A stretch of DNA of 64,000 bases from Blastococcus sp. CPCC 205250 (GTDB lineage: Bacteria; Actinomycetota; Actinomycetes; Mycobacteriales; Geodermatophilaceae), in NCBI RefSeq assembly GCF_019799925.1, contig NZ_JABGCG010000012.1, positions 91,040-155,039 on the forward strand, read 5' to 3'. Numbering within the stretch: position 1 is the first letter of the stretch; each line of letters begins with the position of its first letter. The position numbers and the translations under genes were made by a program. Under the pieces are notes generated by a model. It saw only the letters and a program-made list of their open reading frames with translations, ran no database searches and was not told the DNA's origin. Of this stretch, positions 32,484-40,200 are shown one piece after another.

Positions 32484-33169
32484 CCGCCCTGGTCGTCGGG
32501 GCCGACGCCGCCGAGCGCTCCCGCACCGCCGCCCTCGTCGCGGCCGCCGGCTGGCAGGTCCGCGAGGCCGCCGGGGTCCGCGAGGCCCTCACCGCGGCCC
32601 GCGCCGGAGAGCCCGACCTGGTCGTGGCCGACCTGGACATGCCCGCCGGCGACGGCCCGGCGCTGCTGCGCCGGCTGCGCCTGACCGGCAGCCGCGCCCA
32701 CCTGGTGGGCACCGCCGCGGAGGTCACCGCCGAGGTCCGCGAGGCCGGGAGCGCCGCGGGGGCGCTCGCCGTCCTCCCCGCCCCGGTCGACGCCGGCGTG
32801 CTGGTGCGCTTCCTGCTCGGCCGGGTCACCGCCGGTGCCACATCCGGCCCGGACACCTCCGGCCAGGACGACGGCAGGGACGACGGCAGGGACGACGGCC
32901 GGGACCACGACATGGACGGCGAGCTCGCCGGCCGGCTGCAGGAGCTCTACGCCGACGCTCTGCCCGGCCGCCTGTCGGCGATCGACGCCGGGGCCCGCAC
33001 CGGGAACGCCCCCGCGCTGGCGTACGCCTCCACGACCCTGGCCGGCACCAGCGCCCAGCTGGGGCACCCGGAGGTGGCCGAGCTGTGCCGCGCCATCGCC
33101 GCGGACGCCCGCCGCGGGGTCCTGGCCCACGAGCTGGTGGACCGGCTGCTCGACCTCGCCACCGCCTGA
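32477..33169 (+). CDS. Degenerate receiver domain fused to degenerate HPt-like domain
   Basis: 230 aa. A receiver-like domain (1-115) keeps the phosphoacceptor Asp52 (VVADLDMP) but has Ala100 in place of the conserved Lys (VLPAPVD). A low-complexity DDGR linker (129-143) joins an HPt-like four-helix region where YASTTLAGTSAQLG stands for the usual AHxLKGxxxxLG, so the phosphorylatable His is Thr184. Phosphotransfer is therefore doubtful. Likely a docking or regulatory protein for the two-component system. GTG 32477 overlaps the preceding small gene. Confidence 0.75.
   Translation: MLTALVVGADAAERSRTAALVAAAGWQVREAAGVREALTAARAGEPDLVVADLDMPAGDGPALLRRLRLTGSRAHLVGTAAEVTAEVREAGSAAGALAVLPAPVDAGVLVRFLLGRVTAGATSGPDTSGQDDGRDDGRDDGRDHDMDGELAGRLQELYADALPGRLSAIDAGARTGNAPALAYASTTLAGTSAQLGHPEVAELCRAIAADARRGVLAHELVDRLLDLATA
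32867..32902 (+). repeat. 12-bp tandem repeat in coding sequence
   Basis: GACGACGGCAGG twice and GACGACGGCCGG once, encoding DDGR units in the linker. Length variation would keep the frame. Confidence 0.85.
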
Positions 33170-33234
33170 GAGAGGCCCCCTGCCACTCGCAGGCACCCGC
33201 CGCGAGCGTGCGGGGGACGAGGGGGTCCTCCATC

Positions 33235-33288
33235 TTGCGGTGATCTTGCGGATCACGGGCGGGAGCCCTGCGGGAGCGAGCCCAAAGT
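33235..33288 (+). promoter_or_regulatory. Tripartite TGCGG-repeat promoter, copy 2
   Basis: TTGCGG at 33235 and 33246 (11 bp), CTGCGG with TGCGG at 33269 (22 bp from the second), then AGTCG 17 bp on, within CAAAGT (33283-33288). Around 100 bp here are clearly homologous to 30841-30946, including the stretch before the Shine-Dalgarno. Confidence 0.72.
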
Positions 33289-33340
33289 CGTTCCTGTCAG
33301 CCGGGACACCCCGACCCGGCCCACCCCGCAGGAGGACCAG

Positions 33341-33964
33341 ATGAGCGCTCCCACCCGCAAGGCCGGCACCGCCCGGAGGATCCTCGGCTCGCTGGGCGTC
33401 CTGGGCGCCGCGGCCGCCGTCGCCGGCCTGGGCACCTTCGGCACGTTCACCGACTCGACCACGCCGATCACCACCCAGGTCGCCTCGGGCACCGTGGACA
33501 TCGACCTGACCAGCCCCGCCAACGCGATCTCCGTCGCCGCGGGCAGCTTCGTCCCCGGCGACTCCATGACCCGCCCGCTGACGCTGCGCAACCTCGGCAC
33601 CGCCGACCTGTCGTCGGTCTCGCTGGCCGTCACCGCGCCGACGAGCAGCATCCTGGACCAGAACACGACCAACGGCCTGAAGCTGACCGTCGACGCCTGC
33701 ACCGTGCCGTGGACCCAGGGCACCAACGCCGCCGGCGCGCTCACCTACACCTGCACCGGTGGCACGAGCCGCGCCGTGCTGGCCTCCACGCCGGTCAAGG
33801 GCACGTTCTCGCTGCCCGGGCTGGCCAGCCTGGCCGCCGGCGGCACCGACCACCTGACCTTCACGATCAGCCTGCCCAGCACGGCCGACAACGCCTTCCA
33901 GGGCAAGTCCTCGACGCTGAGCCTCGTCTTCACCGGCACCCAGCGCGCCGCCGGCGTCCGCTGA
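33341..33964 (+). CDS. TasA/camelysin-like secreted fibre protein, copy 2
   Basis: 207 aa paralogue of the protein at 30947, with the same signal (GSLGVLGAAAAVAGLGTFGT), FTDSTTP, then GSFVPGDSMTRPLTLRNLGT and the DHLTFTISLPSTADNAF ending. A short insertion (SRAVLASTPVKGTF) distinguishes it. AGGAGG precedes the ATG. Followed 32 nt later by the second sipW. The promoter region is duplicated too, so this is a duplicated block that has diverged. Confidence 0.85.
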   Translation: MSAPTRKAGTARRILGSLGVLGAAAAVAGLGTFGTFTDSTTPITTQVASGTVDIDLTSPANAISVAAGSFVPGDSMTRPLTLRNLGTADLSSVSLAVTAPTSSILDQNTTNGLKLTVDACTVPWTQGTNAAGALTYTCTGGTSRAVLASTPVKGTFSLPGLASLAAGGTDHLTFTISLPSTADNAFQGKSSTLSLVFTGTQRAAGVR

Positions 33965-33996
33965 CCCCCGACGACGAGACGACCGGAGACCCCGCC

Positions 33997-34659
33997 ATGA
34001 CCGCCGTGCTCCCCGCCCGCGCCCCCGAGACGTCCGACGTGCCCGCCCCGGCCCCGCAGGCCGCGCCCGCCGCCCGCACCGGCCTGCTCCGCACGTCGGC
34101 CCGATTCGCCGGCCGCTGGACGATCCGCGCCCTGGTCGCCACGGCGGTGCTGGCCTTCCTCGGCCTGGCCGTCGGCCCGCACGCGCTGGGCTACCGGACC
34201 CTCACGATGCTCACCGGCAGCATGGCGCCGGCCATCGAGCCCGGGGACGTCATCGTCTCCACGCCGCTGGACGTCCAGGACGTCGAGGTCGGCATGATCA
34301 TCACCTACCACATCCCGATCGACGACCACCGCGTCGTGACCCACCGCGTCATCGACGTCGAGCGCACCGCCGACGGCAGCGTCTCGGTCCGCACGAAGGG
34401 CGACGCCAACGACGCGCCGGACCCGTGGACCGCCGTCCTCAGCGGTGACACCGCCTACCAGGTGCAGGCCGTCGTCCCCGAGCTCGGCACGGCCATCACC
34501 GCCCTGCGCGACCCGGCCGTCAACAAGGCCCTCGTCTACGGGGCCCCGGCCCTGCTCGCCGGCTGGATGCTGCTGTCGATCTGGCGCCCGGTCCGCGACG
34601 AGGACGAGGACGAGGACGCCGCCGCGGACGACGACCAGGTCGCGGCCGCCCGCTCCTGA
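33997..34659 (+). CDS. sipW: SipW-type signal peptidase I, copy 2
   Basis: 220 aa. Same architecture as copy 1: Ser75 in MLTGSMAPAIEPGD, His116 in VVTHRV, then GDANDAPDPW. The C-terminal tail is strongly acidic (DEDEDEDAAADDD), unlike copy 1. GGAGACCCCGCC precedes ATG 33997. It presumably processes copy 2 and perhaps the 198-aa protein downstream. Confidence 0.9.
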   Translation: MTAVLPARAPETSDVPAPAPQAAPAARTGLLRTSARFAGRWTIRALVATAVLAFLGLAVGPHALGYRTLTMLTGSMAPAIEPGDVIVSTPLDVQDVEVGMIITYHIPIDDHRVVTHRVIDVERTADGSVSVRTKGDANDAPDPWTAVLSGDTAYQVQAVVPELGTAITALRDPAVNKALVYGAPALLAGWMLLSIWRPVRDEDEDEDAAADDDQVAAARS

Positions 34660-34667
34660 CCGCTTCC

Positions 34668-34720
34668 TGCGGATCCCTTGCGGAAGACCCGAGGGGATCG
34701 CGCGGTCCGACCGCCACAGT
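34668..34720 (+). promoter_or_regulatory. Tripartite TGCGG-repeat promoter, copy 3
   Basis: TGCGG at 34668 and 34679 (11 bp), CGCGG at 34701 (22 bp further), then AGTC 17 bp on, within CACAGT (34715-34720). The spacing equals that of copies 1 and 2 although the surrounding sequence is not otherwise similar, which argues for selection. Confidence 0.7.
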
Positions 34721-34776
34721 CAGAACCGAACCCGGCAGCCCCCGTCGGTGCCCCGCTCCAGAGAGGAGATCGAGTC

Positions 34777-35373
34777 ATGAACCGCGTCCGCCGCAGCGTG
34801 CTCCTGCTCGTCCTCACCGTCGCCGTCGTCCTCGGCGTCGCCCTCCCCGCCAACGCGCTCTTCTCCGAGTCCGTCAGCCCGGCCACGGCGACCGTGGTCG
34901 GCACGGCGACCGTCGCCGGCCCGACCAACGTCCGGGTCGAGACCTCGTGCACCACGACCACGACGGTCATCAAGCGCACCTACGACAGCGCCACCAACGC
35001 CCAGGTCGGCTACCAGGAGACCCGGACGACGGCGACCGCCACGAGCAACGTCGAGAGCGACTCCACGGTCCGCACCGACAACAGCCCGGTGGCCGGCCAG
35101 TACACGATCACCCGGACCATCAAGGACACCTACCTCTACGCCACCGCCCGGTGGAAGGGCAGCAGCAGCCGCGGCGTGACCGGCTACGAGATGACGGCCT
35201 TCCTCAACGGCGGGTTCGTCCAGCCGATCGGGACCGCGTCCGCGACGGCCACCTCCTACAGCGACGGTTACGACGCCAGCGTCGTCGACCTCGGCGCCCG
35301 CCTGTCGATGGTCACGCTGACCAGCTACGGCTGGACCGCGCCGGGCAACATGAGCAACGTCGTCACCTGCTGA
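34777..35373 (+). CDS. Secreted protein with SipW-substrate-like N terminus
   Basis: 198 aa. A hydrophobic signal (LLLVLTVAVVLGVALPANA) is followed by LFSESVSPATATVVGTATV, reminiscent of SipW-processed proteins (F-S/T near the cleavage site). The mature part is Thr/Ser-rich with a fibronectin-type beta pattern and two Cys, one early (VETSCTT) and one at the C terminus (VVTC), perhaps bonded. AGAGGAG lies 8 nt before the ATG. It shares the promoter element with the TasA-like genes. No family recognised. Confidence 0.75.
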   Translation: MNRVRRSVLLLVLTVAVVLGVALPANALFSESVSPATATVVGTATVAGPTNVRVETSCTTTTTVIKRTYDSATNAQVGYQETRTTATATSNVESDSTVRTDNSPVAGQYTITRTIKDTYLYATARWKGSSSRGVTGYEMTAFLNGGFVQPIGTASATATSYSDGYDASVVDLGARLSMVTLTSYGWTAPGNMSNVVTC

Positions 35374-35380
35374 CGACCGG

Positions 35381-35426
35381 ACGCACGGAGGGCCCGGACC
35401 TGGTCAGGTCCGGGCCCTCCGTGCGT
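35381..35426. terminator. Bidirectional perfect 21-bp stem terminator
   Basis: Arms 35381-35401 and 35406-35426 are exactly complementary around GGTC. It sits between the convergent 198-aa protein gene and the OmpR-type regulator, and can serve both. Confidence 0.92.
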
Positions 35427-35441
35427 GCGGGCGCGTGGGGC

Positions 35442-36146
35442 TCAGGCGACGAGCCGGTACCCCACGCCGCGGACGGTCTTGATCTCCGGCGAGCTGAGCC
35501 CGGCGGCCTGCAGCTTGCGGCGCAGGTTGGACATGTGCGCCTCGACCAGGCGGACGCTGCCCTCCCAGTCGGTCTGCCAGACCTCGCGCAGCAGCGTCTC
35601 GCGCTGCAGCACCCGGCCCGGCCGGGAGGCCAGCGCCGCGAGGAGGTCGAACTCGGTGCGGGTCAGGTCGACGACGGCGCCGTCGACGCGGACCTCGCGG
35701 CTGTCCTCGTCGACCTCCAGCTCGGCGAGCCGGCGGACGGCGTCCTCGGCGGCCGCGGGAGCCTCCGGGGCGGGGGCCACGCGGGGACGCCGCAGCATCA
35801 CCTGCACCCGGGCGACCAGCTCGCGCGGGGAGAACGGCTTGGACATGTACCCGTCGGCGCCGACGGCCAGGCCGATGAGGAGGTCGACCTCCTCGGCGCG
35901 CGCGGTGAGCATGAGCACGTAGCACTCGGACTCGGCGCGGATCTGCCGGCACACCTCGGTGCCGTCGGCGTCCGGCAGACCGAGGTCCAGGACGACGACG
36001 TCGGGCGCGCTGCGGCGGACCTCGGCCAGCGCCTCGGCGCCCGTGCCCACGGCGCGCACGTCCATCCCGGCGCGGGTGAGCACGGTGCGGACGAGCTCAC
36101 GGATCTCGTCGGTGTCCTCGACGACCAGCACGGACTGCTCGGCCAC
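35442..36146 (-). CDS. OmpR/PhoB-family response regulator
   Basis: 234 aa. Receiver domain with EDTDE pocket, phosphoacceptor in VVLDLGLPDADG and YMSKPFS Lys; winged-helix output domain with LTRTEFDLLAALA and HMSNLRRKLQAAG, ending TVRGVGYRLVA. GTG 36146. No kinase is adjacent on this strand; the nearest is at 29541. Eleven-bp direct repeats in three nearby promoters suit this family, so it is the best candidate regulator of the TasA-like cluster. Confidence 0.93.
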   Translation of the reverse strand: MAEQSVLVVEDTDEIRELVRTVLTRAGMDVRAVGTGAEALAEVRRSAPDVVVLDLGLPDADGTEVCRQIRAESECYVLMLTARAEEVDLLIGLAVGADGYMSKPFSPRELVARVQVMLRRPRVAPAPEAPAAAEDAVRRLAELEVDEDSREVRVDGAVVDLTRTEFDLLAALASRPGRVLQRETLLREVWQTDWEGSVRLVEAHMSNLRRKLQAAGLSSPEIKTVRGVGYRLVA

Positions 36147-36248
36147 GACCCGTTCCTCCCGGTTGGACGTACGGCGGCGGCGCGGGATGCGTCACCTGAC
36201 CGGGTGATCGGTCCGGCCGGCTCGGGCCTTGACCCGCGGCGGTGCCGG

Positions 36249-36803
36249 CTACCCCGTCCGGGTGAGCGCCGCGCGCAGCTCGACGGCCGCCCACGGGATC
36301 GGCGCCGCCCCGCCCCGGTGCAGCCCGGTGACGCGCAGCCGCCGCGGCGCGGCCAGCCGCTCGACGGCGGCGGCGATCTCCCGGTCGGCTCCGGGACGCA
36401 TCACGGAGAACCCGACGACCACCCGACCGCCGGGGGCCAGCACGCGGGCGACGACGTCCCACTCCGGCGCCGGCGGCGTCCAGAACGCGCGCACGTCGAC
36501 GCACACGACCGCGTCGACGGGCCGGGACCCCGGATCGGCGTCGAGCAGCGACGCCGCCTGCACCCGCACCCGGCCCGCCGCGACCGCCGCCGCGTTCCGC
36601 CGGGCGGTCGCGGCCACCATCGTCGGCGACCGGTCCACGGCGAGGACGTCGCAGCCGGCGGTGGCCAGCAGGTCCACCAGCACGCCGTGCCCGCAGCCCA
36701 CCTCGAGCACCCGCTCCCCCGGCACCGGCGCGACCACGCCGGCCATCCAGCTCAGCCGGGCCGACGTCCCTCCGTCGCCCCGCTCGCTGCTCCCGGCGGC
36801 CAC
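36249..36803 (-). CDS. Class I SAM-dependent methyltransferase
   Basis: 184 aa. Motif I VLEVGCGHGVLVDLLA, acidic VLAVDRSPTMV, and VDAVVCVDVRAFW. Resembles small ubiquinone/menaquinone-type methyltransferases. GTG 36803 follows TACGGT by 7 nt (leaderless); an in-frame GTG at 36812 would precede the transcription start. Substrate unknown. Confidence 0.83.
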   Translation of the reverse strand: MAAGSSERGDGGTSARLSWMAGVVAPVPGERVLEVGCGHGVLVDLLATAGCDVLAVDRSPTMVAATARRNAAAVAAGRVRVQAASLLDADPGSRPVDAVVCVDVRAFWTPPAPEWDVVARVLAPGGRVVVGFSVMRPGADREIAAAVERLAAPRRLRVTGLHRGGAAPIPWAAVELRAALTRTG

Positions 36804-36952
36804 GCCCGGCACCGTAGCGGCGGGCGCCGGTCACCCGTCGGAGCGGCTCGGCCCGCCTCGGCTCAAGACCGGGGGTCCGCGCGTCGATCTCTCTCCTGCC
36901 CACGGAAGGGCGCCACCGGGGCCCGAAGCCCCGCCCAGCAGGAGGGACCGTC

Positions 36953-37243
36953 ATGATCGGTCTCACGTGCCGCACGGGCGAGCCGTGCCGGATCGACCCC
37001 ACCCTCATCCAGCGCGTCGAGGCCGACCCGGACACCGTGGTCGTCCTGGTCGACGGCACCCACTTCTGCGTCCTCGAGACCGTCGAGCAGGTCGTCCTGC
37101 GCATCCGGGACGCCCGGGCGGTCGACATCGTCGCCTGCTACGCGCTGGACCGGGGCCAGAGCGCCGACCCGCGCGCCCTGCAGGACATGCTGTCGGAGAT
37201 CGCGGAGAACCGCGCCTGCCCGGTGGCCCACCACTCCTACTGA
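36953..37243 (+). CDS. FlbD-family protein, stand-alone
   Basis: 96 aa. MIGLTCRTGEPCRIDPTLIQ and EADPDTVVVLVDGTHFCV match the flagellar FlbD/SwrD family (I-x-LTR..G, PDT, G-KK). No flagellar genes are within the window. The C terminus adds about 40 residues ending PVAHHSY. GGAGG lies upstream. The family role elsewhere is in flagellar power or assembly; here unknown. Confidence 0.72.
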   Translation: MIGLTCRTGEPCRIDPTLIQRVEADPDTVVVLVDGTHFCVLETVEQVVLRIRDARAVDIVACYALDRGQSADPRALQDMLSEIAENRACPVAHHSY

Positions 37244-37256
37244 CCGGCTCCTGCGG

Positions 37257-37291
37257 TTGACACGTGACATCGGGCGGTGTCACATGGCGAC
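37257..37291 (+). promoter_or_regulatory. Leaderless promoter with TGTCACATGG box
   Basis: TTGACA (37257-37262), 17-nt spacer, TCACAT (37280-37285), 6 nt, then GTG 37292. An inverted repeat TGACAC-N13-GTGTCA spans the spacer. The decamer TGTCACATGG (37278-37287) recurs exactly at 38334. Confidence 0.68.
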
Positions 37292-37477
37292 GTGGACGTG
37301 ACCCCGGACGCCGTCCTCGCGACCGACGGGCTGAGCCTCATCGCGACGGCGGGCTTCTTCGTGCCCGCGGCCGTGCTGGTCGCCGTCGTCGTCGGTGCGG
37401 TCGTCCGCGACCGCCGGCTCACCGCCCGGGAGAACGCGCGGCTCGACGGCTCGCACGAGCGCATCGACCCCGACTGA
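37292..37477 (+). CDS. Small single-pass membrane protein
   Basis: 61 aa. Short N terminus (VDVTPDAVLATDG), one helix (LIATAGFFVPAAVLVAVVVGAVV) and a charged cytoplasmic tail (RDRRLTARENARLDG). GTG 37292 matches a predicted leaderless start; longer starts at 37277 would lie in the -10. Convergent with the MerR gene. Function unknown. Confidence 0.68.
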   Translation: MDVTPDAVLATDGLSLIATAGFFVPAAVLVAVVVGAVVRDRRLTARENARLDGSHERIDPD

Positions 37478-37489
37478 GCCGCCGGGAGG

Positions 37490-38281
37490 TCAGTCCCGGC
37501 CCGCCTCCTCCGCGCCCGGCAGCACCTCCGACAGCGCCGCCTGCACCCGCGCCGCCATCTCGGTGCGGAAGCTGGCCAGCAGCGCCTGCGCGGCCGCCGG
37601 CTGCAGGCGGTCGACGAGGTCGCGGATCCGCTCCAGCTGCGCCTCCGGCGTGCCCGCCTGCCCCTCCATGAGCGACCGCCAGCCGGTCTCGAGGAACATC
37701 GAGACGTAGACGTCGGCGATCGACCGGACGTGCTCGACCACGCGGGCCTGGGCCTCGATGAGGGCCGACGGCGGCACGCCCAGCTCGACGACCTGCAGCC
37801 CGGCGGTGAGCAGCGACGGGTCGAGCACCCGCAGCCGGCCGTCGTCCAGCAGCTCGACCAGCCCCAGCCCGACCAGCTGCTCGACCAGCCCGGAGTCCGG
37901 CGCGACCCCGGCGCGGGCGGCGAGCTCCTCGGTCGTGGTCGTCTCGGGCTCCGGCGGCAGCCACGGCGCCAGCAGCGCGCGGTGCAGCGCCAAGGTCGCC
38001 GAGCTCGCCGCCTCGGGCGCGTGCGCCAGCGTGCGCTCGATCATCGTGAGCGGATAGCCCTCGTGGAGCATCTCCCGCACGAGCAGCAGGCGCGCCACGT
38101 GCTGGCGGCCGTAGTAGCCGGTGCGGCCGACCAGCCGGGGCGGGGGCAGCAGACCCCGGGCGGCGTAGGCGCGGACGTTGCGGACGGTCATGCCGACGCG
38201 CGCGGCGAGCTCGTCGACCGTGAGCTCCCGGTCCACGTCGTCATCGGGTACGCCCGGCGCACTGACGGACAGCGCCCCCAC
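37490..38281 (-). CDS. MerR-family transcriptional regulator
   Basis: 263 aa. N-terminal winged helix: LTVDELAARVGMTVRNVRAY and GYYGRQHVARLLLVREML, followed by a long helical C-terminal domain with TipAL-like content but no Cys-rich metal site. GTG 38281 is chosen because TACGGT and GAGGACGAGGAG precede it; a GTG at 38326 is possible. It is divergent from the membrane module at 38362, and both flanks carry the TGTCACATGG box. Confidence 0.85.
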   Translation of the reverse strand: MGALSVSAPGVPDDDVDRELTVDELAARVGMTVRNVRAYAARGLLPPPRLVGRTGYYGRQHVARLLLVREMLHEGYPLTMIERTLAHAPEAASSATLALHRALLAPWLPPEPETTTTEELAARAGVAPDSGLVEQLVGLGLVELLDDGRLRVLDPSLLTAGLQVVELGVPPSALIEAQARVVEHVRSIADVYVSMFLETGWRSLMEGQAGTPEAQLERIRDLVDRLQPAAAQALLASFRTEMAARVQAALSEVLPGAEEAGRD

Positions 38282-38326
38282 CTCCTCGTCCTCGCCCCCA
38301 CCGTAACGCCGCACACCATGTATCAC

Positions 38327-38361
38327 TTGCCGATGTCACATGGCCGGTGTTTCATACCCAC
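38327..38361 (+). promoter_or_regulatory. Leaderless promoter of the membrane module with TGTCACATGG box
   Basis: TTGCCG (38327-38332), 17-nt spacer, TTTCAT (38350-38355), 6 nt, GTG 38362. The decamer TGTCACATGG (38334-38343) and a related TATCACTTGC (38321-38330) lie 13 bp apart, possibly MerR-regulator sites. Confidence 0.6.
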
Positions 38362-40200
38362 GTGTCGACGACGACGTCCACCGTTCTCGCCGCTGACAGC
38401 CGTCCGGCCGGGGGTGCCGCCCTCGGGGAGGTCGCCCTGGCCACCGGCATCGGCGCGCTGCTCACCATCGTGCTGCTCGGGCTGGTGTACCTGCACCGCA
38501 CGCGGCGCACGACCCTCCTCAGCCGCGCCGGCGGCCGGCTCGGTCGCGCGACCGGCGTCCCCGGCTGGGTCGCGCTGCCCACGGTCCTGGCGACGCTGTC
38601 CCTCCTGGTCGCCCTGCTGGGCATGCTCTGGGACATCTCGCTGCACATCGGCGTCGGCCGCGACGAGGGGCCGCTGGCCAACCCGGCGCACTACCTGATC
38701 CTCTTCGGCCTGTTCGGCGTCTTCGCCGCCGGCGTCCTGGCCTGTGCGATGCCGCTGGACGAGGAGCCCGGCCCCGCCGCGGTGCACTTCATCCGCGGCT
38801 GGGACGTCCCGGTCGGCGGCATCCTCGTCGGCGCCGCCGGCTTCTACGCGCTGCTGGGCTTCCCGCTGGACGACGTCTGGCACCGGCTCTTCGGCCAGGA
38901 CGTCACGCTGTGGGGCCCGACCCACCTGATGCTCATCACCGGCGCCGGCCTGTCGATCGTCGGCCTGCTGGTCCTGGAGATGGAGGGGCACGGCGGTCGG
39001 TCGGACGGCGGGCGCGAGGCCGGCCAGGTCGGCCGCTTCCTGCGGCAGGGCTCGGCCATGGGCGGGCTGCTGCTGGGCCTGTCGGTGTTCCAGGGCGAGT
39101 ACGACTTCGACGTCCCGCAGTTCCGCCTCGTGCTCGAGCCGTTCATGATCGCCGGCGCGGCCGGCCTCGCCCTGGTCGCCGCCCGACTCTGGATGGGCCG
39201 GGGTGGCGCGCTCATGGCCGCCGCCTTCTTCCTCGTCGTCCGGGGTCTGATCGCGCTCGTCGTGGGCGGGGGCTTCGGGGAGATCACGCCGACGTTCCCG
39301 CTCTACCTGGGCTCGGCGCTCGTGGTCGAGCTGCTCGCCCTCGGCCGGCCGCCGGCCCGCCGTCCGCTGCTGTTCGGCGCCGTCGCCGGCGTGCTGGTCG
39401 GCACCGTGGGCACCGCCACCGAATGGGGCTGGACGCACCTGGTCCAGACGCTGTCGTGGAACCGCGACGTCCTGGTCGAGGGCACGGTCATGGCGGTCGT
39501 CGCCGGGGTGGCCGGCGGTCTGCTCGGCTCGCTGCTCGCCACCGGGCTGCGCCGGCGCCTGCCGCGCCCCGCGGTCGCCCGCACGGTGCTGGTGGCCTCC
39601 CTGGTCGCCCTCGCCGCCGGGGTCACCAACGGCCTGGTGGCCACCGTCCCCGACGACGTCGAGGCCACCTTCGCCATCACCGACGTCACCACCGAGCCGC
39701 GGACGGCCGACATCACCGTGCAGATCGGCCCCGCCGACGCCGTGGACGACCCGGCGTGGGTGCAGATCACCGCGTGGCAGGGCGAGGGCCTCGTCGTCGA
39801 CGACCTCGAGCGGGTCGGCCCCGGCCAGTACCGGACGACCGAGCCGGTGCCGCTGCACGGGACCTGGAAGACCCTCCTGCGGGTGCACGACGGGCGGCAG
39901 CTGTACGCCGTGCCGATCTACCTGCCCGCCGACGAGGCGATCCCGGCCGAGGAGATCGTGGCCGAGGACGGCGTCACCCGCGGGGCCATCCCCGAGATCG
40001 ACGTCCTGCAGCGCGAGCTCCAGGAGTCCGGCGGCGGCCTGTGGACGCTGGCGAACCTGGTGGTCCTCGCCTGCACCCTGGCGCTCATCGCCGGCATCTC
40101 GTGGGGCGTGGGCCGCTGGTCCCGCCGCGGCAGCGACCACGAGGACGTCCCGGACACCCCGGTCGAGGGGCCGGTGCGCAGCGGCGCGGACAGCCGGTGA
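38362..40200 (+). CDS. Large polytopic membrane protein with C-terminal extracytoplasmic domain
   Basis: 612 aa. About eleven or twelve hydrophobic segments through roughly residue 430 (WDISLHIGVGRDEGPLANPAH and DVTLWGPTHLMLITG are conserved-looking loops). A soluble beta-rich domain (about 440-575, DITVQIGPADAVDDPAWVQITAW) and a final helix near 575-595 follow. No enzyme motif that I recognise. The stop overlaps the next start (GTGA). Encoded with a lipoprotein and a second polytopic protein, so probably a complex. Confidence 0.75.
   Translation: MSTTTSTVLAADSRPAGGAALGEVALATGIGALLTIVLLGLVYLHRTRRTTLLSRAGGRLGRATGVPGWVALPTVLATLSLLVALLGMLWDISLHIGVGRDEGPLANPAHYLILFGLFGVFAAGVLACAMPLDEEPGPAAVHFIRGWDVPVGGILVGAAGFYALLGFPLDDVWHRLFGQDVTLWGPTHLMLITGAGLSIVGLLVLEMEGHGGRSDGGREAGQVGRFLRQGSAMGGLLLGLSVFQGEYDFDVPQFRLVLEPFMIAGAAGLALVAARLWMGRGGALMAAAFFLVVRGLIALVVGGGFGEITPTFPLYLGSALVVELLALGRPPARRPLLFGAVAGVLVGTVGTATEWGWTHLVQTLSWNRDVLVEGTVMAVVAGVAGGLLGSLLATGLRRRLPRPAVARTVLVASLVALAAGVTNGLVATVPDDVEATFAITDVTTEPRTADITVQIGPADAVDDPAWVQITAWQGEGLVVDDLERVGPGQYRTTEPVPLHGTWKTLLRVHDGRQLYAVPIYLPADEAIPAEEIVAEDGVTRGAIPEIDVLQRELQESGGGLWTLANLVVLACTLALIAGISWGVGRWSRRGSDHEDVPDTPVEGPVRSGADSR

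Noticed and set aside
38323..40140. A 605-codon minus-strand frame
   Set aside because: It is entirely antisense to the large membrane protein and is rich in Arg/Gly/Gln typical of shadow frames.
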